This document shows positions 43,394-52,029 of a DNA stretch of 64,000 nucleotides, piece after piece. The stretch covers positions 1 to 64,000 of the forward strand of contig CAZMQV010000003.1 in assembly GCA_964568675.1 (NCBI GenBank), read 5' to 3'. Made by a program: the position numbers and the translations under genes. Each line of letters begins with the position of its first letter. Within the stretch, counting starts at the first letter, position 1. Source of the stretch: UPXZ01 sp964568675 (GTDB lineage Bacteria; Bacteroidota; Bacteroidia; Bacteroidales; Paludibacteraceae). Under the pieces are notes generated by a model that was given only the letters and a program-made list of their open reading frames with translations, searched no databases and had not been told where the DNA came from.

Positions 43394-45445
43394 ATGACAA
43401 AACGTACAACTGTAACCTCTGCCCTTCCCTATGCCAACGGACCCGTTCACATTGGACATTTGGCAGGCGTATATGTGCCAGCCGATATTTATGTTCGCTA
43501 CTTGCGCCTCAAAGGCGAGGATGTATTATTCGTTGGAGGCTCGGATGAACATGGAGTGCCAATTACGATTAAAGCACGCAAGGAAGGTGTAACACCACAG
43601 GATATAGTGGATAGATACCACGAAATTATAAAAAAATCTTTCCATGAATTTGGAATAACATTCGATGTGTATTCACGAACCACTTCCAAAACTCACTACG
43701 AAGTCGCATCCAACTTTTTCAAAACTTTGAATGAAAAGGGCAAATTTATTGAACAGACATCTGAACAGTATTACGACACCGAAGCAAAACAGTTTTTGGC
43801 CGACCGCTACATCACCGGCACTTGCCCTCACTGTAAAAACGAAGGCGCTTATGGCGACCAATGCGAAGCGTGTGGCACTTCGCTCAATCCTACCGACCTC
43901 ATCAACCCAAAGTCGGCTATAAGCGGAAGTGTGCCCGAGATGCGCGCAACAAAACATTGGTATCTCCCTCTCGATCAGCATCAGGAGTGGCTTTCGAAAT
44001 GGATTCTTGAAGACCACAAGGAGTGGAAACCCAATGTGTATGGGCAGTGTAAAAGCTGGCTTGACATGGGCTTGCAGCCACGCGCAGTAAGTCGAGATCT
44101 TGACTGGGGCATACCTGTACCAGCCGAAGGCGCAGAAGGAAAAGTGCTTTACGTTTGGTTTGACGCGCCAATCGGCTACATTTCAAACACAAAAGAACTT
44201 TGCGACGCAAATACGGAACAATATGGCAGCTGGGAAACCTGGTGGAAAGACCCAGAGACCCGTCTGCTTCACTTTATTGGGAAAGACAACATCGTGTTTC
44301 ACTGCATCGTATTCCCGGCAATGCTAAAAGCAGAAGGCAGCTATATCCTTCCCGAAAATGTGCCTGCAAACGAATTTCTAAACTTAGAAGGCGACAAGAT
44401 TTCCACTTCACGCAATTGGGCTGTGTGGCTTCACGAATATCTTGAAGATTTTCCCGGCAAGCAAGATGTGCTACGCTATGTGCTGACAGCTAATGCTCCC
44501 GAGACCAAAGACAACGATTTCACCTGGCGTGATTTTCAAGCAAGAAATAACAACGAGCTTGTGGCCATTTACGGCAATTTTGTGAATCGTTCGTTGGTAC
44601 TTACCCACAAATATTTTGACGGTAAAATTCCTGCTTTGGGCGAACTGACTGACTATGACAAACAAACTCTGGCTGACTTTGCAAATGTAAAAACGGAAGT
44701 AGAAAGACTATTAGACACATTTCACTTTCGCGACGCCATGAAAGAGGCGATGAATCTTGCTCGAATTGGCAACAAATATCTTGCAGAAACCGAACCGTGG
44801 AAATTAGCCAAAAGCGACATGAATCGCGTGTCAACAATTTTAAATGTCAGTATGCAAATTACGGCTAACTTAGCCATTGCTTTCGAACCATTTCTACCTT
44901 TTTCCTCTCAAAAACTGCGAGATATACTTGCAATTGAAAGCTTCAACTGGAAAAGCTTAGGTAAAATGGATTTGCTTGCCGAAGGACATCAATTGAACAC
45001 ACCCGAGCTTCTTTTCGAAAAAATAGAGGATGATGCCGTAGATAAACAAGTTCAAAAACTTCTCGACACGAGAAAAGCGAATGAAGCTGAAGCATACAAA
45101 CCGAATGCAGTGAAAGACAATGTGAGTTTCGATGATTTCACTAAAATAGATATTCGAGTAGGCACCGTGACTGAATGCAAAAAAGTACCTAAAGCCGACA
45201 AACTGCTACAATTTCGCATTGATGACGGAATGGGCGGGCGCACGATTCTCTCAGGCATTGCCGCTTATTATCCGAACCCCGAAGAATTGATTGGAAAACA
45301 ATTGTTGTTTGTCGCAAACTTTCCACCGCGCAAACTTCGAGGAATTGACAGCGAAGGTATGATTCTATCGGCAGAAAACCCGGATGGTACACTCACAGTG
45401 GTGCAACCCGGAACAAGACTTACGAATGGATCACAGATAGTATAA
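43394..45445 (+). CDS. metG: Methionyl-tRNA synthetase
   Basis: A class I synthetase of 683 residues. The HIGH motif is in PYANGPVHIGHLAGVY (residues about 12-27). The KMSKS position reads GDKISTS (about 336), a variant known in long-form MetRS. The zinc knuckle has CPHCKNEGAYGDQCEACG (about 144-161). The C-terminal 110 residues form the OB-fold tRNA-binding/dimerisation domain (DIRVGTVTECKKVPKADKLLQFRID). It charges tRNA-Met with methionine. It stands alone between a leader with an inverted repeat and a perfect terminator. Confidence 0.96.
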   Translation: MTKRTTVTSALPYANGPVHIGHLAGVYVPADIYVRYLRLKGEDVLFVGGSDEHGVPITIKARKEGVTPQDIVDRYHEIIKKSFHEFGITFDVYSRTTSKTHYEVASNFFKTLNEKGKFIEQTSEQYYDTEAKQFLADRYITGTCPHCKNEGAYGDQCEACGTSLNPTDLINPKSAISGSVPEMRATKHWYLPLDQHQEWLSKWILEDHKEWKPNVYGQCKSWLDMGLQPRAVSRDLDWGIPVPAEGAEGKVLYVWFDAPIGYISNTKELCDANTEQYGSWETWWKDPETRLLHFIGKDNIVFHCIVFPAMLKAEGSYILPENVPANEFLNLEGDKISTSRNWAVWLHEYLEDFPGKQDVLRYVLTANAPETKDNDFTWRDFQARNNNELVAIYGNFVNRSLVLTHKYFDGKIPALGELTDYDKQTLADFANVKTEVERLLDTFHFRDAMKEAMNLARIGNKYLAETEPWKLAKSDMNRVSTILNVSMQITANLAIAFEPFLPFSSQKLRDILAIESFNWKSLGKMDLLAEGHQLNTPELLFEKIEDDAVDKQVQKLLDTRKANEAEAYKPNAVKDNVSFDDFTKIDIRVGTVTECKKVPKADKLLQFRIDDGMGGRTILSGIAAYYPNPEELIGKQLLFVANFPPRKLRGIDSEGMILSAENPDGTLTVVQPGTRLTNGSQIV

Positions 45446-45474
45446 ACCTCCTCTATTCAAAATTAAATCATAAA

Positions 45475-45510
45475 GAAATCGCCTTACATTCGAATGTAAG
45501 GCGATTTCAT
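45475..45510. terminator. Terminator after metG
   Basis: A perfect 34-bp palindrome (GAAATCGCCTTACATTC and its complement, 45475-45508) followed by Ts. Confidence 0.85.
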
Positions 45511-45860
45511 TTTTGAATTTCCATTTCATTCACCTAAAGCCACATAATAACATCGTCCTGAATCCCGACGCATAACTTACGAACTTTATAAAGCACTTTT
45601 GAGTAGTCAGATTGCGAGTATGCGTTTTGAAGTATGCGTTTTGAAGTATGCGTTTTCGTTGTCGGTTTGCGTAAGCGTTTCCTTCGCGCGGGCAATTCGG
45701 CACATGCTTCCATGCTATTTCTTTTCAATCGGGAATAATTAACTCCTTGTAGTTTTTTTTACTAAACAAATTGTAAAAACAAACGAGCCTTCATAATCCT
45801 CGAGGATGAATATGAGGGCTGAATTTGAATGCTTGCGGAGAAATGGAGAACAAGATAACA
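45511..45860. other. Gene-poor stretch with a short tandem repeat
   Basis: Apart from the 14-bp tandem repeat at 45618-45658, I see no supported gene. A minus-strand frame of 64 codons (45534-45728) crosses the repeat and has no recognisable domain. GC-richer words such as CTTCGCGCGGG near 45682 recur in part in the 62.5 kb intergenic region (CTTCGCGCGTC). Confidence 0.4.
45618..45658. repeat. 14-bp tandem repeat, three copies
   Basis: GTATGCGTTTTGAA occurs twice in full (45618-45631, 45632-45645) and a third time with a changed end (45646-45658). It lies in the metG-ompA-like intergenic region. Confidence 0.8.
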
Positions 45861-45896
45861 AAAAAGGTGAAGAAAAATATTCTTCACCTTTTTGTT
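45861..45896. terminator. Terminator of the OmpA-type lipoprotein gene
   Basis: AAAAAGGTGAAGAA pairs with TTCTTCACCTTTTT around a 5-nt loop. A and T tracts at both ends allow function in either direction. Confidence 0.85.
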
Positions 45897-45923
45897 TATT
45901 AGTATTTGGATTAATACCGGAAA

Positions 45924-46619
45924 TTAATTCACTTCTTTTTCCGCGTCATTAATCATTTTTTCGCTTGCATACATATATACTTCAACACGACGATTCTGAG
46001 CGCGTCCGTTAGCATTGTCATTGCTTGCAACCGGCATCGAGAAATCTTTACCTTCCACAGATTTCATTTGTGTACGTGCAGCACCCTGATTTACCAAGTA
46101 GTTAGCTACCGAATTTGCACGCTCAAGCGATACTTTCTTATTAGCAGCCAAAGTTCCAACATTATCAGTATGTCCATACACATCAATGTCCATTGTTTGA
46201 TTTTCAGAAAGCACTTTAGCGAATTTGGTTAATGATTTTTTTGCATCGGCCTTCAAGTCAGCTTTATTAAAGTCAAATAAGATACCCGAGTCAAAAGTTA
46301 CTTTTAATGCTTTCAAGCCATTTGCATCTTCAACAGACTCAACCTGAGCGCCTTCCACTTTCTTAGCTTCTGCTTCAGCTTTATCCATTTTCTTACCAAT
46401 GATTGCACCTACTGTAGCACCTACAGCGCCACCAATAGCAGCACCAATACCAGCGCTTTTACCATCTTTTCCGATAAGGCCACCAATACCGGCACCTACC
46501 GCAGCACCGGATCCGGTTCCAATCAACGCACCTTTTGATGTATTATTCAATGATTCACATCCGGTGAACAAAATGCTTACACTTAACAACAATGCAGCAA
46601 ATAAATTAATTCTTTTCAT
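45924..46619 (-). CDS. OmpA-family lipoprotein with glycine-zipper domain
   Basis: A 231-residue outer-membrane lipoprotein. The signal peptide ends at the lipobox LFTGC (Cys near residue 20). A glycine-zipper segment (about 28-76, GALIGTGSGAAVGAGIGGLIG and repeats) precedes an OmpA peptidoglycan-binding domain (about 105-220). That domain has the typical LKADAKKSLTKFAKVL, DVYGHTDNVGTLAANKKVSLERANSV and GRAQNRRVEV. The layout resembles YiaD. It probably tethers the outer membrane to the wall. Single gene with its own terminator. Confidence 0.9.
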   Translation of the reverse strand: MKRINLFAALLLSVSILFTGCESLNNTSKGALIGTGSGAAVGAGIGGLIGKDGKSAGIGAAIGGAVGATVGAIIGKKMDKAEAEAKKVEGAQVESVEDANGLKALKVTFDSGILFDFNKADLKADAKKSLTKFAKVLSENQTMDIDVYGHTDNVGTLAANKKVSLERANSVANYLVNQGAARTQMKSVEGKDFSMPVASNDNANGRAQNRRVEVYMYASEKMINDAEKEVN

Positions 46620-46689
46620 TCTCTCTTTTTTTTAATTTACGATAAAGTTAATATAAAATTTAATTTAATAATTCCATAAAGATAAAAAG

Positions 46690-46762
46690 TGACCCCGGAG
46701 GGATTCGAACCCTCGACCCAATGATTAAGAGTCATTTGCTCTACCAGCTGAGCTACGGAGTC
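46690..46762 (-). tRNA. tRNA-Lys (anticodon CUU)
   Basis: Read on the minus strand, the acceptor GACTCCG pairs with CGGGGTC, the D arm is GCTC...GAGC, the anticodon stem AATGA/TCATT encloses CTCTTAA (anticodon CTT), and the T arm is GAGGG-TTCGAAT-CCCTC. CCA is not encoded. Confidence 0.95.
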
Positions 46763-46921
46763 AATCTTTCAGTATTACATTCTCATATACAAAAACCGTG
46801 CAAACATTCTTCTAAAAATATATTTTTTAAAAGAAAATTTTACTTCAACATGCTACAATACTCTATCTTAAAGAATTACAATCAAAAAGAATATCGAGAA
46901 AAAAAATAAAACTCGCTTATT

Positions 46922-48493
46922 TTATTTCTTATTCAATATATAGTCAATGGCGCATAATGCCGCATTTTCACCATCAATAGCCGACGATGTGATACCACCG
47001 GAATAACCCGACCCTTCACCTGCCGGATATAGTCCCTTAATACGAATATGCTGCATGGTATCTCTATCGCGTGGAATGCGCAATGGTGAAGATGAGCGAG
47101 ACTCTACCCCCAACACGATTGCATCATTTGTTAAATAACCCGGCATCTTTCGGTTAAATTGCTTGAAAGCGTCGCGAAGCTTTGTGGCTATGATTTGTGG
47201 TAGCCAAAAATGGAGAGGCGAAGAAACGGTGCCGGGAAGGTATGAACATTCGGGTAGGTCAGCCGAAAGTTTTCCTTTCACAAAATCATTCAACCGTTGA
47301 GCTGGCGCCACAACTCCTTTGCCTCCATTATTCAAATAGGCCAAATTTTCGACATGCTGTTGAAAACGCAATCCTTTCATCACACCATATTGCTCAAACT
47401 CAGCAGGAATATCTTCCGGCCTTATTTCTACTACTATCCCGGAGTTGGCGTAAGGAGAATTGCGGCGTGAAGCCGACATTCCATTTACCACCACACTTTC
47501 AGTATTCGTTCCGGCGGGTACAATATGACCTCCCGGACACATGCAAAACGAATATACACCCCGTTCTTGCGCTTGCGCAACCAACGAATAGGATGCTGAG
47601 GGTAGATACTCATTTTTTTCTTTTGAATGATATTGGATGCTGTTAATTAATTCCTGCGAATGCTCCACCCTTACGCCCATTGCAAAACCTTTTGTTTCAA
47701 GTTCTACACCCTGTTTGTTCAGCATTTCGTAAACATCATGTGTGGAGTGTCCGGTAGCCAGAATCAGCGCGTCAGCCCGATACTCATTACCCAAAGCTGT
47801 TTTGCATCCTTTTATTCGGTCGTTTTCGATAATTAATTCAGTTAATTTTTCCTCGAAATGCACTTCACCACCATGTTCCAAAATGGTTTTGCGCATATTT
47901 TCGACAATTAATGGTAAATTATCGGACCCTATATGTGGGTGCGCTTCATATAGTATATTTTCGTTGGCGCCATGAAAATGGAAAATTTCAAAAATCCGCT
48001 GCACATTTCCTTTCTTCTTCGATCGCGTATAGAGTTTTCCATCCGAGAAAGTCCCGGCTCCGCCTTCGCCAAAGCAATAATTCGACTCTGGATTAATTCC
48101 TTGATTCCTATTAAGCAGCGCAATATCTATTTTGCGCGATCGGGCATCTTTACCGCGTTCTATCACAATCGGCTTTACTCCGTTTTCCAACATTTTCAAA
48201 GCCGCAAAAAGTCCTGCGGGACCAGCACCTACAATTATTATAGCCGTACTGTTACTAACATTCTGATAATTCAACTCCACTTTATCGGTCTCCGGAAATG
48301 AATCGCCCATAAAAACCTGAATGGCAAGATTGATTTTGGGAGGTCTTACCCGCGCATCAATTGATTTTCGTATAATACGAAAATGATTGATTTCTTTGGA
48401 ATTAACTCCAATAAAATCGGAGATTGCATCTTTAAGCAAATTTTCTTTTGCAGCTTGCTCGGGTGTTACGATAAGTTGAATTTCTGTACGCAT
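46922..48493 (-). CDS. FAD-dependent oxidoreductase (COG2509 type)
   Basis: A 523-residue flavoprotein. After an N-terminal domain of about 85 residues, the FAD Rossmann motif is IIIVGAGPAGLFAALKMLENG (about 86-106). YCFGEGGAGTFSDGKLYTR (about 141-159) and CMCPGGHIVPAG are typical of this uncharacterised dehydrogenase group. The C-terminus closes the FAD site with GLYPAGEGSGYSGGITSSAIDG. Natural substrate unknown. Transcribed alone on the minus strand. Confidence 0.85.
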   Translation of the reverse strand: MRTEIQLIVTPEQAAKENLLKDAISDFIGVNSKEINHFRIIRKSIDARVRPPKINLAIQVFMGDSFPETDKVELNYQNVSNSTAIIIVGAGPAGLFAALKMLENGVKPIVIERGKDARSRKIDIALLNRNQGINPESNYCFGEGGAGTFSDGKLYTRSKKKGNVQRIFEIFHFHGANENILYEAHPHIGSDNLPLIVENMRKTILEHGGEVHFEEKLTELIIENDRIKGCKTALGNEYRADALILATGHSTHDVYEMLNKQGVELETKGFAMGVRVEHSQELINSIQYHSKEKNEYLPSASYSLVAQAQERGVYSFCMCPGGHIVPAGTNTESVVVNGMSASRRNSPYANSGIVVEIRPEDIPAEFEQYGVMKGLRFQQHVENLAYLNNGGKGVVAPAQRLNDFVKGKLSADLPECSYLPGTVSSPLHFWLPQIIATKLRDAFKQFNRKMPGYLTNDAIVLGVESRSSSPLRIPRDRDTMQHIRIKGLYPAGEGSGYSGGITSSAIDGENAALCAIDYILNKK

Positions 48494-48570
48494 ACTTTTT
48501 TTGTCTGAAATACTTTTTTACAAAGGTAATAAAAACTATATTAATTTAGAAAAAAATAATAGATATAAAT

Positions 48571-48608
48571 AAAAGAGGCTATCTTCCTTTCGAGACAGCC
48601 TCTTTTAT
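48571..48608 (-). terminator. Terminator of the ytxH/holin-like operon
   Basis: AAAAGAGGCT / AGCCTCTTTT with an inner partly paired segment; Ts follow on both strands. Confidence 0.8.
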
Positions 48609-48623
48609 TTTTAATTTCAATGA

Positions 48624-48920
48624 TTATCTTCTGAACATCCGTCGCACGTTGCGTATCATCTTGTAGCCCATCACCATACCATCTACAAAAGAGAATTTAT
48701 TCTTTCTGCTTCCCGCGGAAGCTAAGAGCGAGATAGGCGAATGTGCCGGTTTGTTGTAAGCCAGAAGCGAGAGCATTCCTTTGAAGCTTGCAAGCCCCTT
48801 TGCCGATTCGAGCACCTGAGTTTGCTGATTTTCTATCTGAATCCGAAGGTTTTGTCTTACGGTGGTCAAATCTTCCAATTTCAGATTTTTATTTTCATAA
48901 AGTTGTTGCATTGTCTTCAT
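48624..48920 (-). CDS. Uncharacterised small basic protein, last gene of the ytxH/holin-like operon
   Basis: About 98 residues from the preferred Met at 48920 (MKTMQQLYENKNLK); the frame is open from 48959. The N-terminal half is a predicted amphipathic helix or coiled coil (LEDLTTVRQNLRIQIENQQTQVLESAKGL). The C-terminus is strongly basic (MGYKMIRNVRRMFRR). It overlaps the end of the holin-like gene by 26 bases, indicating coupling. I do not recognise a function. Confidence 0.7.
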   Translation of the reverse strand: MKTMQQLYENKNLKLEDLTTVRQNLRIQIENQQTQVLESAKGLASFKGMLSLLAYNKPAHSPISLLASAGSRKNKFSFVDGMVMGYKMIRNVRRMFRR

Positions 48921-49293
48921 CGCTTTTTTTCCCTTCATTCGGCATATCGTAAAAAACATCTACTAAAAGTTTCAGTATGGGGTTTACTATTAACTGTTTT
49001 TTGAAAACAATCAGTACCACCAGCATTACCACAAAAATAGCCGCGACAATTGCAAAACTTGCTACAAGCCCCAACGCGGGAGCAAGCGCATGCGCCAACG
49101 CGAAAAGCAGATAAAACAGAATCAACACGACCAACATCAAAGCAACAATCGCGATTATCAATTTGGACATCAGCTTGGTGAGCTTTTCCACCATCGTTAC
49201 TTGCAGATAGTCCGACTGCAACTGCATGTACTTTTTCAGTTCAACAAGTATTTGCTGAACCGCGTTGTCTGTGTTTTTCCAATCTTCAGCCAT
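48895..49293 (-). CDS. Phage-holin-like (superfamily III / DUF1469-type) membrane protein
   Basis: 132 residues with a helical N-terminus (about 1-45) and two long hydrophobic helices (about 46-70 and 75-98, separated by a short turn ALGLV), then a charged tail. The pattern matches the Phage_holin_3_6 family, which in most genomes is a host envelope or stress protein and not a lysis gene. It is sandwiched between a YtxH protein and a small basic protein. No phage genes lie nearby. Confidence 0.8.
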   Translation of the reverse strand: MAEDWKNTDNAVQQILVELKKYMQLQSDYLQVTMVEKLTKLMSKLIIAIVALMLVVLILFYLLFALAHALAPALGLVASFAIVAAIFVVMLVVLIVFKKQLIVNPILKLLVDVFYDMPNEGKKSDEDNATTL

Positions 49294-49299
49294 AGTCTA

Positions 49300-49542
49300 T
49301 CAGGCTATTGTTTCTTCTACTTCCGATTTAATGTCGTTAACCAAATCGTCCAATTCGCTTTTATTCAGATTGATCCCTTTTTTTTTTAAGATTTCAACTA
49401 ATTTTTCTTTTGTTGATTCATATTCATCAACAATGCGCGAACGGGTTTCCGATCCTTTTTCGGGAGCCAGCAAAATGCCCAATGCAGCTCCTACTACCGC
49501 GCCTCCGAGAAGCGCTGCCAAAACACCACCAGTATTCTTCAT
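49300..49542 (-). CDS. YtxH-domain protein
   Basis: 80 residues from the Met at 49542 (MKNTGGVLAALLGG); the frame is open to 49638 but that part is not family-like. A glycine-rich membrane helix (VLAALLGGAVVGAALGILLAPEKG) precedes a helical charged tail (SRIVDEYESTKEKLVEILKKKG). YtxH proteins are general-stress-related envelope proteins of unknown mechanism. First gene of the three-gene unit. Confidence 0.85.
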   Translation of the reverse strand: MKNTGGVLAALLGGAVVGAALGILLAPEKGSETRSRIVDEYESTKEKLVEILKKKGINLNKSELDDLVNDIKSEVEETIA

Positions 49543-49941
49543 AACTTTAAAATAATTAAAATGAGTTAGTAAATAATATTTGTTAATACAACAATTTAAT
49601 CCTACAAATAGTTTGCCAAAGACAAGAAACTTATGCAAATAACGACTAATAAAACCTAATACCAGCCAATTGTCTGGTTCTATTTTTCTCTTATAGATTT
49701 GTAAAGTTATTCAATGGCACATTAGAAAAATAGTATTCTATGATTCGGATGTTGAACCTGATAAAAGCAAAACTTATTACTTATGTAATTACATTGTTAA
49801 TATTATTGCTACAAGATGTGAGTAAAAAAACTTCATTAATTAACATCATATTCATCGTTACAATTCATCCGATTCCGTCTTAAAATCAGTTAAGTTGTAA
49901 GCATTTGCATTTCTATTATAATCAAAGCATTAGGGTATAAT
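49543..49941. other. AT-rich spacer beside the restriction island
   Basis: No gene, RNA or clear repeat is visible. It presumably holds the promoter of the ytxH operon and the left boundary of the restriction-modification remnant. Confidence 0.5.
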
Positions 49942-50451
49942 TCAGATGATTCCTCTAACCGCAGCGTGCTCTCCACTCTTTTGTCGTTTATTTTGATTTA
50001 TGCTGCGTTGATTATCTACTAAAAGTCTGTAGTCTGATTTTTCAACAAACAAATCATGCTCGACTCCTTCCAATTTTGCAATTATTGCTTTAATTGCTTC
50101 GTCCGATTGATCAATTCCAATCCATTTCCGTCCGTTAGTTTGTGCTGATTTTAGAGTTGTACCAGAACCAGCAAAACAGTCTAAAACGACACTGCTTTCG
50201 TTGGATGAAGTTTTTATGATGATGTCTAGCAAATCAGCATTTTTTTCGGTTGGATAAACAGGATATTGTGGGTCTTTAAATTCCCAAATATCTTGCATAC
50301 GTTTACCTTCCTGCTCGTCAAAATAGATTTTCTTTCTCGGATTTCCATTGTTGCTCCACTCAATTAAACCGTCATTGTCCCATTGTTCCAAAATAGCTAC
50401 ATCACTTCTCCAATGTCTGCCTTTTGGTGGTAAAATTCCTTTAAATGATTG
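49942..50451 (-). pseudogene. C-terminal remnant of a beta-class DNA methyltransferase
   Basis: The open frame encodes about 169 residues after a stop at 50452-50454 and has no proper start (an internal TTG is the first candidate). It matches the end of an N6-adenine or N4-cytosine methyltransferase: FKGILPPKGRHWR, GLIEWSNNGNPRKKIYFDE, DIWEFKDPQYPVYPTEKN, and motif I VLDCFAGSGTTLKSA. In this class the catalytic DPPY (motif IV) and target region lie upstream, and they are gone. The remnant cannot methylate DNA. Confidence 0.85.
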
Positions 50452-50464
50452 TCAGATATGGAAG

Positions 50465-51094
50465 TTATTCATATACTTTTCTTTCTACAATTTTGATGTA
50501 ATTTGATAATGTCGTAGCATCAACTCCTGTACGATAACACCACAGTTCTTGATAAGATTTCCACCCTGTTCGATTTCCATCTTTATTGTAAAGATCAAAC
50601 TCCTCTTTGGTTAGTAAAACATTTCTTTTCCCATTGTTGTTTAGTTCGTTTTTAACTTCATCTATTATATGGCTATGATTTTCAACTAATAATTTAATCA
50701 AATCACCAAAGCGTTCAGACAAAGGAATTGAATTTTTTATAGTAGGGGTAGCTATTTTTACGCTGATTTTGCTACGGTCAATGTACTGCGAATTAGAATC
50801 ATCAAGTTTCCCTCCAAGAAGAGTAAACAATAGACACGCTTTATAAAACTCAATAACATAAAATTCAGTGGAGTTTATTCGTTTTAGAACTTGTTTGCAA
50901 ATTTTTTCTATTGTAATAGCATCGGTGTTTTCAAACGAAAAGATTGCTAATTTGTTTTTTTGAGAATCCTTATCATTGTTTTGATATTGGTATGCTTTTT
51001 TTGCACGGTCAATAGTACCAATTCCTATTTTACAAACATCTTTAATTTTATGTTCGTGAATATATAAAATTTGTTTTTCGATATTTTTAGTCAT
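50465..51094 (-). CDS. Uncharacterised protein with GIY-YIG-like N-terminus
   Basis: A 209-residue soluble protein. The N-terminus ILYIHEHKIKDVCKIGIGTIDRAKKAYQYQN resembles the start of GIY-YIG nucleases of the T5orf172/MUG113 type (a YIG-like strand followed by KIG and a basic helix). The rest (KAYQYQNNDKDSQKNKLAIFSFENTDAITIEKICKQVLKR) fits the following strand-helix. The C-terminal 60 residues look helical and may bind DNA. It ends 13 bp before the methyltransferase remnant and starts 6 bp after the nuclease gene. The nuclease assignment is tentative. Confidence 0.45.
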   Translation of the reverse strand: MTKNIEKQILYIHEHKIKDVCKIGIGTIDRAKKAYQYQNNDKDSQKNKLAIFSFENTDAITIEKICKQVLKRINSTEFYVIEFYKACLLFTLLGGKLDDSNSQYIDRSKISVKIATPTIKNSIPLSERFGDLIKLLVENHSHIIDEVKNELNNNGKRNVLLTKEEFDLYNKDGNRTGWKSYQELWCYRTGVDATTLSNYIKIVERKVYE

Positions 51095-51100
51095 TATTTA

Positions 51101-51880
51101 TTACAATTGATATAAAAATTCTCTTAAAACCAATACACTCACAATATTACAATCCTTATATAATTCAGAAATTTCTTCATACATTTCACGATACTTTGAT
51201 GATAGTAAAACTCCGTCAAGAATTGCAATTTTAATAGCGTCGATGTCTGTCATTATCGTACTAATTGCGTCATTGAATTGAGCATTTTGGTGTCCACCAA
51301 AATCGGTCAAAAATTTGGCTTCGCCAATGACCAATTTTCCGTTAAATCTTCCTACAAAGTCTATACCTTTTGGATGATTATAGTTTAGAAATTCGTTAGC
51401 AAACCTCATTAGTTGGGCATCACTTCCATTTAAAATGGCATCGTTGTTGTTTGATATAAATTCTTCGTAAGAAACAGGTTCAATTCCTAATGCTTTCGAG
51501 TTAAGCCAACGTCTGAATAATGGTCCAATTTGTCGGTTTGTTTCTTTCGGCTCGCTACATCGTTCAAAAATTTTATCCAAACCCATTTCGTAAAGTCGTC
51601 CACAAATTCTGTTTATTGTTTTAGGATTTCGGTCAATAGCACTTCCGTCCCGTTTCAGGTAAGCGATATAACTATCTTTTATCGGAAAAAGTTCAAGTTT
51701 CAACAATTCTCTGATAAGCAAATTATTGTTTTTTTGTTCAAATGCTTTTTCAATATTTGCCCAACGTTCTTGATTGATATCTCTAATTCCTTCGGGTATA
51801 GTCGGATATACTTGGAACAAATCGTCCAAATATGATTTCTGACTTGCGTATTCTATGCTTAATTCTGTCCAATAATTCAT
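51101..51880 (-). CDS. Probable type II restriction endonuclease, PD-(D/E)XK fold
   Basis: 259 residues without membrane or signal segments. The block HPKGIDFVGRFNGKLVIGEAKFLTDFGGHQNAQF (residues about 172-206) has the Asp plus E-x-K pattern of PD-(D/E)XK nucleases, with a following Gln-containing helix. The general layout resembles small type II enzymes such as the Tsp45I group. Specificity cannot be told. It is next to a methyltransferase that lacks its catalytic half, so a fully active nuclease would be toxic unless another methylase protects the host. Confidence 0.65.
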   Translation of the reverse strand: MNYWTELSIEYASQKSYLDDLFQVYPTIPEGIRDINQERWANIEKAFEQKNNNLLIRELLKLELFPIKDSYIAYLKRDGSAIDRNPKTINRICGRLYEMGLDKIFERCSEPKETNRQIGPLFRRWLNSKALGIEPVSYEEFISNNNDAILNGSDAQLMRFANEFLNYNHPKGIDFVGRFNGKLVIGEAKFLTDFGGHQNAQFNDAISTIMTDIDAIKIAILDGVLLSSKYREMYEEISELYKDCNIVSVLVLREFLYQL

Positions 51881-52029
51881 ATTTCAAGTTTACAAATGAT
51901 ATTCAACCGATTCTTTTAACAGTCTGAATTTAAGTTATTGGCAAATAGCTCATGCAATAACCAATAAAACGGAATTAAAGCTTACTATTTTGCTTCAAAT
52001 AAGCATCGGTTCGGCACGTACCCCACGCC

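Noticed and set aside
45534..45728. 64-codon minus-strand frame rich in Arg and Lys
   Set aside because: It runs across the 14-bp tandem repeat, has no domain, promoter or neighbour support, and its composition follows the repeat.
48895..49293. Prophage lysis gene (holin)
   Set aside because: No other phage genes occur nearby, and the ytxH/holin-like/small basic protein set looks like a host envelope operon.
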